Shown: in pieces, positions 1 through 10,100 of the stretch
Position numbering within the stretch: the first letter of the stretch is position 1
Layout of the letters: each line of letters opens with the position of its first letter
Source: Aplidium turbinatum
Lineage: Eukaryota; Chordata; Ascidiacea; Aplousobranchia; Polyclinidae
Length of the DNA: 64,000 nt
Assembly (NCBI GenBank): GCA_918807975.1
Contig: OU964918.1
Span: 33,712,477 to 33,776,476 of the forward strand
Direction: 5' to 3'
The notes under the pieces: generated by a model
Database searches by the model: none
Seen by the model: the letters and a program-made list of their open reading frames with translations, nothing else
Told to the model about the DNA's origin: nothing
Position numbers and translations under genes: made by a program

Positions 1-450
1 TGATTTTGCGTTTTTCAACTTACTTTTTCTCATTTGCTACTGCTTCCCCAAGGCAACAAAAAAGTTTTATGTCATTAAAAAAACGCAAAAAGTAGCTAAA
101 AACATCTCAAAAAATGTCAGCCAATCACAAGCAGTAGCTGTAATCAAAATCTGCAAAATGTGACAAATCAGGCCGCATCTCCAGGTGGCCATGGGCATTA
201 TTTAAAAATAAATAAATAATGCACATCCACCAGTTTGCAGTTGTTTTTTCCAACTCTTTGTCAAACATTCTCGAATCTCCTTTGTGAATTTTGGGCGGAG
301 TGATGTAGCAGCACCACCTGACGACATTGGATTTTTGCTCAAAGGCTCATTTTTCGAAAGATGTGATTGCTTTTCATACAACCGTTTTGTTAAAAGTGGG
401 CCAATGATAGTTTCTTAAATGCAAAAAAATGCCAAGTAAAGAAATCGGGT
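1..450. other. Non-coding flank, nothing recognised
   Basis: AT-rich sequence without a convincing exon, RNA gene or repeat boundary. It ends where the hAT element at 451 begins. Confidence 0.5.
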
Positions 451-2000
451 CAGTGCCGGTCTTTGGGGGTGTGCAAACCGTGCGATCGCACAGGGCCCGC
501 AAATTAGGGGGCCCGCAATTCACTCAGAAAATGTAGTCATTTTTGTCATTTTCAATGGAAAAATTCAACAAGTGAATTCAACGAAGGAATTAGCAACAAG
601 AAAACATAGAAAAACAACCTATTTCGTCCCCTGAAAAAATCGAGAAAAAAAAACAACTTTTAGCCGAAATGGCTGATCGGAGTTGCCGCAAACATTTCAA
701 AATTTCTTTCTATTTTTTCAGGGGACGAAATAGGTCGAAATTCGATTTTGTTGACAGCGGACAAACGTGTCCAGTCTGAGCAGCTATTTCGGCGAACAAA
801 TTAAGTCTCACGGCGGACACACGAGATTTAACTTCGATCGTCATGCTTAATCACTGTATGTTGATAATTCTTCACTCTGAAAGGCCTTCATCAGACCAGA
901 CCATTGAAGAGTCAAAGCACCCTGTAGCTGCCCAATACACATATATTATACATAACATAACTGATTAACTTCCACCGAACGAGGTCGTGTGGCTTCTTGC
1001 GTCACAATGCTCTGGGCAGGAGTCGGAAAACTTCTGCACCAGCGTGACTGTTTTCTGCTGTGCAAGTTTCACTAGGCTTTTATCCTTAGGTTTATTTTTG
1101 CATGTCATGTGAGCGAAAGTGATGGAGAGCAAGTAGGCTACTGTAGGTTCATCGTATTCATTCTCACTTATCAAATTTTTCCTGGGCCTTTTCTTTCTTA
1201 CTGTAATGCCAAAACTTAGCCTACTCGTATAATTTAATTTTGTAACCAACCTTGTCTTATCAATATTACTCGGAGATCAAAGCCAGACATTGTGATGTAA
1301 CACTTGAACTTAATTTTAGTGTAGAAGTAGGTACTCCCATCTATTCTTAGCGAAGAATTCACCGTTATTATGCTGATTCAATGTCATCAAACGTTCAAGC
1401 AACCTAAAAATCCAAAGCTTTTCTGCTTAAATGAAAGCTAAAGGATACACCGATACAGTATTAACATTTTCTAGATGCGCCCTAGAATGTGCTGGAAATT
1501 ATATTCTCTCAACAATTGTTCGTGCTATGCAGCAATAACGTCAGGGTTAGAAATGTTTAAGGATTCAATCTATTTCGTACCAGGGTTAGGTTACGAAATC
1601 GGGGTGCGAATTGTTCAAGGGACAAAATAGGTTGCATCCAGACTCAACATAAAGACATAGCTTTAATTCCGAAAAATGCCAAAGAAAACATGATCTTATC
1701 CTTTTGCTGTGCCACCGGACAGCACCATTTTACAGTAATATTCATACCCAAATTTTTGTTGAACATGCTCTCAGAATGCCCCAAAGTCAAAGTAATTTTT
1801 CAAAATTTGTTGGGGGAGGCCCCCCAGACTCTCTGCCGCTAGGTGTCGCCTTCGGAAAACACACTGCCAGGCTTCGCCCGCCGACCGTCAAGCTACCCCC
1901 CTTTCAAAATACCTATCTACGCTACTGAATTGGATCATTGTCATTGAGGCCCACAAAGTATATTCTGCACAGGGCCTGAAATACCCTAAGACCGGCACTG
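451..2000. mobile_element. Non-autonomous hAT-type DNA transposon, about 1.55 kb
   Basis: The left end reads CAGTGCCGGTCTT and the right end AAGACCGGCACTG, so the termini are inverted repeats with the CAGTG start common in hAT elements. The same 7 bases, ATCGGGT, flank both ends (444-450 and 2001-2007). hAT elements normally duplicate 8 bp, so one position has probably mutated. Just inside the left end is a GC-rich stretch with repeated GGGCCCGCAA-like wording, and near the right end another with CACAGGGCCTG. No transposase domain is recognisable. The 94-codon minus frame at 965-1249 has no family resemblance I can name. The element looks like an internally deleted relic that relied on a transposase encoded elsewhere. 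Confidence 0.75.
617..735. repeat. 119-bp hairpin with 24-bp arms, nested in the hAT element
   Basis: The arm at 617-640 (ACCTATTTCGTCCCCTGAAA...) is the reverse complement of 712-735 (...TTTCAGGGGACGAAATAGGT). A degraded relative with the TATTTCG / GGACAAAATAGG wording lies at about 1568-1634. The hairpin could be a small MITE inserted in the hAT element, or a subterminal structure of it. Confidence 0.7.
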
Positions 2001-2408
2001 ATCGGGTGATACACACCTTCAACAAAACAGATCAAAAATCATTGTTATTGAAGCCTTAATCTTATTTGTAATAGAATGAGGAGTTTAAATGTTTCCAAAA
2101 AGTTCTTTATAATTAACTCATTTTAGGTAGTCGAAGATAGATATGTTGCCATGTGCTTTTAAGAAAACGAGAACAAATAAGACGTTTTGTTGTGACAACT
2201 GACAAAGTATGAGAGAAATTTTAAAGTTTTAAGATCTTATGGTTTATCTAATTCTTGCAGAATCTTCAGAATAGTTACAAAGAGAAGCTGATCAATTAAA
2301 AGTTGCAGTGCAATCTCGTTCCATTTGCTAAAGCAATCCCTGCAAAATCGTTTACTTTTACATACTGTACACAAACTTACCCCTGCTTTGAATAATTCAA
2401 GTCAACTT
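2001..2408. other. Non-coding, nothing recognised
   Basis: AT-rich spacer between the hAT element and the fold-back element. No coding or repeat signal was seen. Confidence 0.4.
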
Positions 2409-2724
2409 TTATAATACAAGTAATTTGCGTTCTTCTGGTGAATATTTACTAGGTTACCTCCTGATGTGAAAGATGATAACTAGCTTTTTTATTTCCGACG
2501 TTTCGTCAGTCAGCACGACTGACTTTTTCAAGGTGGCTAAAACACGTTAACACGACTTGTTCAGCAACGATGGCACAACACAAAAACATACTGATAAAAT
2601 GAATAAAGTAAAGCAGCAAGAATCAGAATTAACGTCGGAAATAAAAAAGCTAGTTATCATCTTTAACATCAGGAGGTAACCTAGTAAATATTCACCAGAA
2701 GAACGCAAATTACTTTTATTATCA
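2409..2724. repeat. Fold-back element with arms of about 94 bp
   Basis: Bases 2409-2502 and 2631-2724 are near-perfect reverse complements, with few mismatches; both contain the GGTTACCTCCTGATGT / ACATCAGGAGGTAACC wording. A 128-bp non-palindromic centre begins with TCGTCAGTCAGCACGACTGA and separates them. No coding capacity was seen. This is the shape of a fold-back or MITE-like DNA transposon. Its superfamily is not clear because no target-site duplication could be read with confidence. Confidence 0.7.
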
Positions 2725-3059
2725 AATGCCTGGTGAACAGTCTCTCTCTGTTTTTATAATACATGTAAAACTAAGAGTGACTTTGATTTTGACGCCACCC
2801 AATGACTCTGCCTTCTTTGAACATGACTACACTGCGAAACGCAAACTCCAAAAAGGCTGTCCATTCAAGGATAGTTCTTCCAATGGGAGGTATTCTACAG
2901 TTTTTAAGTGTCTGGCTTTTTTCAGACAGAAGACACTAAGATTTATAACTTCTTGAAAAATACATTTTGACTTGCTTATAGCCTATCTTCTTCGTACTCG
3001 ATATGATTTGACTATTACAAGAAACTAAACATTCTTCATTTTACCATAACATCCTGCAC

Positions 3060-3410
3060 ATCATCATCATCATCATTTTCAGCCTGTGAGAGCCCACTGC
3101 AGAGCGTAAGCCTTCCCCTTTTCATGCCAATTTACATGATTATGTGCTAGTTGGTACCAATTGGTTGTATTGCATTGTTTGTCAATGTCGTCCCTCCATC
3201 TTACTTTTGGTTTTCCTTTCTTTCTTTTGGTTTCTCGTGGTGTCCATGTTGTTAATTTTTTAGTCCATCTATTGTCCTGATATCTTGCTATATGACTTGC
3301 CCAGGACCATTTTAGTTTCTTGATTGTGCTTAATATATTTCGTAATTTCGTTTGATTTCTGATCCATTCGGCAGTCTTTTTATCTCGCCATGTTAATTTA
3401 TTAGTTAGTC
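3060..3410 (-). mobile_element. 3' end of an RTE-like LINE
   Basis: Read on the minus strand from about 3410, an open frame of at least 104 codons ends in TGA at 3079-3081. It lacks an ATG because the copy is 5'-truncated. It contains KWSWASHIARYQDNRWTKKL, then a KGKPKVRWRDDID block, and ends KAYALQWALTG. This is the conserved C-terminal tail found after the reverse transcriptase in RTE-like LINEs ('WAGHIAR...DNRWTK...GRPK.RW.DDI'). A run of ATG/GAT triplets (plus-strand CATCATCAT, 3060-3075) follows the stop, like the short simple-repeat tail of RTE elements. No reverse transcriptase core remains in this copy. Confidence 0.75.
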
Positions 3411-4129
3411 ATTTTAAAAACTTAAAATTTTTGTATTGTTTTAGAATTTGTATTGTCCAGCTTCCATAGGCCTTACAGTAGTTTTCCTATTTCCAGCGAT
3501 CACGTTTAAACCTCTCTGGTCGTGTGTTTTTTGTTGCTCTTTAGTTACCCTTTAGTTAATATTCTCTCATAAGGTGTGGCTGTATTTGGTAATACGAATA
3601 ACCAATAAGAAATATCCAAGCACACTCTGTAGACAAAGCAAAAAAGTATAATAATTTTGCTGTTTTCACTCAGAATATGTCACACCCATTTCGGTAGCGG
3701 GTTTGGAAAAAGCAATTTAGAGGGCACCAAAATTTTAATAACCCCCAAAAAAACAAGAAGAGTCAACAATTAAATTACTGAGTGCAAAAGAAGTGAAAAA
3801 GTTGACAAGGGTGGGTGAAGAAATTGTCCTCCAGAAAAGTTGTCGATTTTTACCTTGTTTTGGTGGTTTTGCGTATAGGTTATTATGTGCTCCATTAGGC
3901 AGCACTTTGTATTTGACTAAATTCAGCCTATTGAAAATTACTTTCTTGTACAAGTTAGATCCACAGGGTTTGATTTAAAGTTAAAGTTATAATTCAAATC
4001 ATTTTTCTGTTCATGTTCTCAGAAGATAACATTTTTCTTATTTGCTGAAAAATCTATCTTGAAGGTATCCATCTTGAACTCTGAGCGTTGCGCGAAGAAA
4101 AAAAATGCTGAAAAATGTTTGCCTTGTTT

Positions 4130-4640
4130 TGTATTTATATCTAATCTTGTACCAGTGTAGCCTACCTACTGCACTGAGGAGGCCGGAAGGCCGAAACTGT
4201 GTGCACTGTCTGCAGTTATGGACGCTCTTGGCTTAGGCCGATTGATCACTCTCCTGATGGAGGCACCTTGCTATGCATTGCGCAAAGCTAACTGCTTGCA
4301 GTTTGAGCGCCTTGGCAAGGTTGGCAGTAGTACCATTTTTAGAGCTTAGGTTCCACAAATGGAAAAATTTTAAGGATACCACAAGGATAAGAGTTAAACT
4401 GACTGGTAAAGCGGCGGTCGATTACCCAAGTGACAAGAATACGGTGCGATACTGATGAGCCCAACCTCATGGGCGAAACACGTGTCTATCGCTGTCTATT
4501 CGATCCTACAATCGGCTGACCAGAAACTTATCGTTTAATGGAAAAATGTTACATGAAGGTATATATCTCCATGGTCATACCAGTGTACCTACTACACTGA
4601 GAAGGCCGAAACGTGTGCACTGTCTGCATTCGTCTGCCAC
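4130..4640. repeat. Diverged direct repeat of a roughly 50-bp unit
   Basis: The wording CCAGTGTA..CCTACTNCACTGAG, then AGGCCGAAAC and GTGTGCACTGTCTGC, occurs at about 4150-4215 and again at about 4578-4631. The stretch between them carries a related phrase, GGGCGAAACACGTGTCTATC. The family was not recognised. Short open frames here (for example 4273-4455) look fortuitous. Confidence 0.45.
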
Positions 4641-4689
4641 GAGAGCCAAATTATCCTTAAATGGTTCGACTCTCTTCCTCGTGGGAGAC

Positions 4690-5160
4690 CCCAATTTTAT
4701 CCGCTCTGCCTACTGGCAGACCGGGTATAAGAGTAAAAGTACCTGCGCGAGGACGCGTGAAGGAGACGTGGGCGCTGCCCGGCGGTCAATTACTGCCGGT
4801 TCCAGCGTCCACACGCGACCGGTCGCCCGGTCCGTCGCAGGGCTTCTTTCTGGGCTATGCAGAAAGAGCCTGTCTCCCTGGCCCGCTCCGCCATTCTAAA
4901 TTTACGGACGGGCCATATAGTGTTTCGATCCACACTCTCCCTCCACAGGTACCTCGACTCCCCAGCCTGGCCCTCGCGACCTAAGCTGGTGGACTTAACC
5001 CTCCGGGTGCATCGTCACCCCATAAATCACGCCGCTCCCCGCCGCCGCGGGGTGTGGCAGGCCGGTTTACTAAAGTCTTCGACCTGGCTATGTTTGTTTG
5101 TACTCTCTCACCGTGTCAATCTTTTGTACCGTGAGCTGCTGATGCGAATAAAACAGTTCA
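4690..5160. other. GC-rich island of unknown origin
   Basis: This stretch is much richer in G and C than its surroundings and ends with a polyadenylation-like AATAAA at about 5147. Several overlapping open frames of 60-117 codons cross it, in different frames. None resembles a known protein, so they are probably by-products of the composition. It may be part of an unidentified repeat or an old insertion. No terminal repeats were found. Confidence 0.35.
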
Positions 5161-5550
5161 ACACCTCTAGTCTTGTAAATATTCATTCAGAGAAATTTTG
5201 AATATTCGTTTATGATGAGAATATTCCCCCACTTTCCGTGTATAGCTTATTCAAGGGAAATTTCATCTTATACTTTCCTGAAGTAAGCAATGCATTTTGT
5301 TTCGGAATAGGCCTAGTACATTAATGTTTCAGCTTTTAAGAAAAAAAAATTTACACCCCTTATATCAACGGCTGAAAACAAATGATTCTTATGTCTCTAG
5401 CTAAATCAGTGAAATGTGATTGAGCGAGCGAGAAACTTGCTAAAACAAACAAAAATTACATGATTTCTTCTTTTTGTTGATCAAATCACGTCCCAAGTCA
5501 CTGGCTCTCCCCCAGATCCGCTACTGATCCTCTCTTATCTTCTACTGAAC

Positions 5551-5908
5551 GTGTTTTATGCGAAGTCACGTTTAATAAGAATGGTGCCAAGGCATGGGAG
5601 AATTCTTTGCTTAAAATTTTGCTGATACTTTGAAGAAATACTGAAGAAATAATTTTGTTTTCAAGAAATCATAAAGAGATACTTTTACAAGAAAGGTGAT
5701 AATTTCACACCAGTTGGTTCTAAAATAGCGTGTTTTATGCGAAGTCACGTTTAATAAGAATGGTGCCAAGGCTTGGGAGAATTCTTTGCTTAAAATTTTG
5801 TTGATACTTTGAAGAAATACTGAAGAAATAATTTTGTTTTCAAGAAATCATAAAGAGATACTTTTACAAGAAAGGTGATAATTTCACACCAGTTGGTTCT
5901 AAAATAGC
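5551..5908. repeat. Two-copy tandem repeat, 179-bp unit
   Basis: Bases 5551-5729 are repeated at 5730-5908. Only two substitutions were seen (CATGGG/CTTGGG and TTGCTGAT/TTGTTGAT), so the duplication is recent. It is non-coding. Confidence 0.9.
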
Positions 5909-6173
5909 GTCACAAAAAGTCTCTACCATTGACGTTTTTAAACCAGTTCTCTTAGTTCTTGAGCATTGTACTGTACGGTATGTATTGTATAGTATAGGCT
6001 AAAGTGCATTGAATTCGGATTTGAATAGATGAATTGAAGAATATTTGTTATTTGGTAACAAGTAAGGTATTGTGAGAATTTAACCGTAGTGGTTTTTCCC
6101 ACTGTGATGTAAAAATTATTTGCTATCAAGTTTAACTTAATGATTGACAAATCAAATAATTTTGTGTGATTTC

Positions 6174-6174
<1 letters not shown>

Positions 6175-6216
<42 letters not shown>
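6175..6216 (+). repeat. (CAG)14 microsatellite
   Basis: Fourteen uninterrupted CAG units lie just outside the 3' end of a LINE fragment. They open poly-Gln and poly-Ala frames by chance; no gene context supports translation. Confidence 0.95.
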
Positions 6217-6218
<2 letters not shown>

Positions 6219-6240
6219 ATTACAAATACAACTACTAACC

Positions 6241-6960
6241 CATTATTCGTCGTCGTCGTATATAAGCCTATATGGGCCAACGGTCTACCTTTTTACCAGA
6301 TTCACGATGTTCCCGGATTCACGATGTTCCCGGACTATGCTGCAAGGCTACCAGAGAGCAGCCAGTATTTTGTTTCATCATCCAAGACACGCAGAGGATT
6401 TTTATGTCCTGGCTACGTCTACTGTCTTCTAAGCTTTCCCACGACTTTGTGGAGTAGAAAATTGCCAGATCGTCCGTATATGCATATTTTGCGGAGACCG
6501 TGCTTGGCAGGTCGTAGGTGTAGATGTTAAAAAGAAGTGGAGCCAAGACCAATCCCTGCGGGGCGCCATTTTTTAGGCGTCATAGTCTGCTTCGCCGTGG
6601 GTTTCAAGAGATAAGGGTGAAGCTTCGATTTCTGACAAGTTGTATGATCATATAGACTATAATATGTCAGTCTGGAAGCAGGCGAAGAAGCTTGCAAATA
6701 AGGTCCCGGTGCCATACGGTGTCGTAGGCAGCTGTAAGATCTAAAAAAAACAGCGCCGGCCTTCTTTTTGCCTCAAAGCAATCCTCAATGTCTTCGGTCA
6801 AGATGTGACCTGATCTACGATGGATTTTCCGCGACGAAACCCAGCTTGCTCCTATGGCGGGAGCTGGTGTCCATGATTGGATTGACGTGGGCATAAATCA
6901 GTCTTTCGAAGATTTTGAAACAAAAACAGAAGAGAGGTATCAGACAATAACTTCGTGCGT
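6241..6960 (-). mobile_element. Jockey-like LINE fragment (RT piece plus 3' UTR)
   Basis: Minus-strand frames carry FLDLTAAYDTVWHRDL (reverse transcriptase region with the catalytic-type Asp) followed by LAPLLFNIYTYDLPST and the catalytic motif as YTDD. The frames are shifted against each other. The part at 6241-6400 matches the 3' part of the related copy at 16990-17130, including the shared GGCTACCAGAGAGCAGCCAG wording. The sequence jumps from mid-RT straight into the 3' UTR, so the copy has lost the C-terminal third of the ORF as well as its 5' end. It is antisense to the SLCO gene that starts nearby. Confidence 0.8.
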
Positions 6961-7191
6961 CTGCTGGTGACTTAGGCTATAAGGCTTAGGGACCGCAGCT
7001 ACTAAAGTTCTTCTTCAGATTTTGGAATTTTGAGGTGGCAAGTAAGTATACAAAACAGAATTGCAATTTTACAAGCATGTGTTCCAAATAGTAGACTACG
7101 CAATGTAGAAAAATTGCGTGACTCAAACGCAACAATGCATTCTTTTGAACTTAAATAAATTCACGTCTTTTTGCCTGTTCGTATTTTTTAG

Positions 7192-10100
7192 GTTTCCAAC
7201 AAACATCTGCCAATGTTTTGCAACTTCCAAATGGGCTTTGGTATTTTTCTGCCTTGGTGCCATCATGCAAGGCTACATAGTAAATGGAAATGTTCCTGTT
7301 ATCACAACTACTTTGGAAAGACGGTATGATTACATAGTTTGTATCATTCGGTAAATAATGTTGATCAAAATCGTATTAGGCCACACCCAATGCCGGATTT
7401 ACCATTAGACTATAAAAGCTTAAGTATAGGGCCTCAAGATTTAGGGACCTCAACATTTGAGATGTTACCACGTATATTTAAAAACGTTTAAATATATATA
7501 TTTGCAGAAACTTTCCCGTTGTAGGCTTATGACGTGAAATTTTCTGGCAATCAGTTTCAATAAAGTTGGTAGCCTATTCATAAACAGGTCGTAGCCTAAA
7601 GCAACTTAAATTTATAGTGTTTTTTTATGCAAAGGAAATATAACACAGCTTAAAAAGTTATATTTTGAACTGTTAATTTGCAAAAACTTGACTGTTAATA
7701 TTTATTTGTGCTACTTTTAATAAAGTGTTGTTTTTTGCACTCCTTGCGTCCTCTACTAGTTTTGGACAAATTCGCAGGTTGTAGCCTTCATGAGACAAAA
7801 TTATAGGCCTAGAGAAAAGCACGCTTTGTTTCATAGGCTACGCACTTTCATCAAATTACATGCAAGCAAAACAATTCAGATGGTCTTCCAAAATGTAGAA
7901 TCACTTATCCGGCTACCAGCTGCTCAGAAACGAAATGCTTTTCATGACTTAAAAGAATTAAAAATGAATTGAAAACCACTTCGTTTTTGTTTGAACCTTC
8001 GTTCTTCGCCGCTCCAAGAGTCGAAAGGGCTTTGCTTATCAGTTTCACCAACATTGAGTAGTAGCGGCTACTCGGGCTACATTTTTAAAAAGGTTTCGAG
8101 CAGCCATTGAATTGATTGGTCATCCAGTTCACGTATACCACGCACACCATTCGTCGCGTGGTAGATAGGACAGTTGCAGGTGGTGTGGTTTGCGATATCT
8201 TTCTCTTTGTCGCACTCACAAGTCGCGGATGGTGCCAACATCCATTTGTGCATATTGGAGCGAAACAATCTGACTCCAGTGTGCAGCGGATTGAGCCCCA
8301 CCAAAGCGTTTCTTGGCAAAAGCAATGTGGTTGAGCTGGGGCCAGAATCGGTTATCTTTAATGGTTAATTTCAACACTTGCTACTTGAGTGCATATTTCT
8401 CTATTACCACAGTAACTCACTGTGCTACCGTGGTTGTTTATTTGAAATACTCATCTCCGTGGCTGTTAGGGTAAAGCGGTTGGGGGCCTCAAAAGGAGAA
8501 TAGTCCAGGGCCTTTTTTTCTGTACATCCGCCCCTGGTTACACCTCCTTTGAGACAGGAGTAACTTCAAAATAAATAAAAAACAGCGTACAAAAAATAAC
8601 TAAAATTAGACCAGTTGAAGACTTATTAATGAGTATGCTTTAGATTTAGCCTACGGTAGTTTCTCAATATAAGTAATTTCATACTTTGTTTTATTGAGCA
8701 TGCGTTGGACTGAGTTTCTTAATACAAGTAATTATTTCATACTTTGTTTTTGCATTCGTACGCAGTATATTCTACGCTTGCTATAGTCAGGGAGTCAGAC
8801 CATAGAAAAACATCGTGCCTTCAGCAACTTTATTATTTTTCAGATTTGAATTAACAAGCACAGAAGCGGGATTCATTTCAGCCAGTTATGACATCGGTGG
8901 TTCCATTGCTATATTGTTTGTAACTTACGTTGGTGGGAAAGGACATAAACCTTTATGGGTGGGATGGGGTATTTTTTTGATTGGTTTGTCAGGAATACTC
9001 TTTTCATTTCCACGTTTTATGGCACCATCTTACGTATTTGGCAATGACATCAATGTATGTGGCAATGCATCATCACAGCTTTGTTTAATTTCAACACTAA
9101 GAAATTTCAGGTAAATAAATTACTAAGTATTTACAGCAGTTTTAACAAAAGTCTTTTCCCCATTCACTACAGTAGGCTACTGTGTAAATCAAGGAGTCAA
9201 AATTGTGCTAAAGGGTCAAAAGCAACTGTTTTGGGGGCAAACATGTCAATATTTGAAATGAAGTGTCTGTTTAAAATTGTTGCTACTGAATGCAGCCGAA
9301 TATTTATGAAACGTCATTTAACATGTAATACAACGTCATTAACACGTATTAATAACAATAAAAAAAACTTTTTTTGGTTTAGAGGGCAAGATAAAATTTG
9401 AGAGAAGGGGACGATTGCTCCCCCAAGCCTTCCGTAGCTACGTCATTGCCCCCTCGATAAAACGGTGGTTTGACTTAGTTTCTAGAAAAATTTGTGAAAA
9501 ATAAAACATGGCATTGTAGTTCTCTTCCTAATTAACTCTACAAATAGATTTTGGTTTTATGGAGCGATGATACTGATTGGAGTGGGAGCTTCACCTTTGT
9601 ATTCACTTTCCATTATCTACCTTGATGAGAATGTACAGCAAAGATACTCTGCATTGTACAATGGTAAAATGTTCTGTATTATTGTGGTAGGCATAGGCTG
9701 TAGTTGACTTGTAAAAGAAATCAATAAATAATTTCAATAAAGACCATAACAAGGCCTCCGAGAGAAGTCAGCACTGGTCGGGCAACAATACGAAAAATGG
9801 GCCCCATAATATTTTTTAGCAAATATACAACTAATTTGTATCTTACGTTGCATGTTCGTGTTAAGCTGAAATTAGCCTACTTTCCTCAGCATGAAAAGAA
9901 CTTTGTTCAATGTAAAAAATCATCAATAATCACTGGGTTACACTTGCAGCAAAAATGCCATTGAGGCAAACTATTTTGTCTAGAAAGCTTTGTAAACCAC
10001 AATACAGGCAACGAAAATAGTTCAACCAAGCATAATTCAGGAGTGTTCAAACTTTTTTCCACGCGAGCCAGATTTGATAATACTGAAGTGTTCACGGGCC

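Noticed and set aside
1704-1928. 74-codon frame with Pro-rich stretch as coding
   Set aside because: It lies within the hAT element in sequence typical of non-coding transposon ends, with no domain.
4690-5160. Long terminal repeat of a retroelement
   Set aside because: It is GC-rich with an AATAAA near its end, but there is no matching second copy, no target duplication and no associated coding region.
4546-5201. Overlapping 107-117 codon frames as a gene
   Set aside because: Three different frames are open at once in a GC-rich patch. None resembles a protein family or shows splice signals.
6144-6530. Open frames with poly-Ala or poly-Gln tracts
   Set aside because: They arise from the (CAG)14 microsatellite and run into antisense LINE sequence. 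There is no splice or start context.
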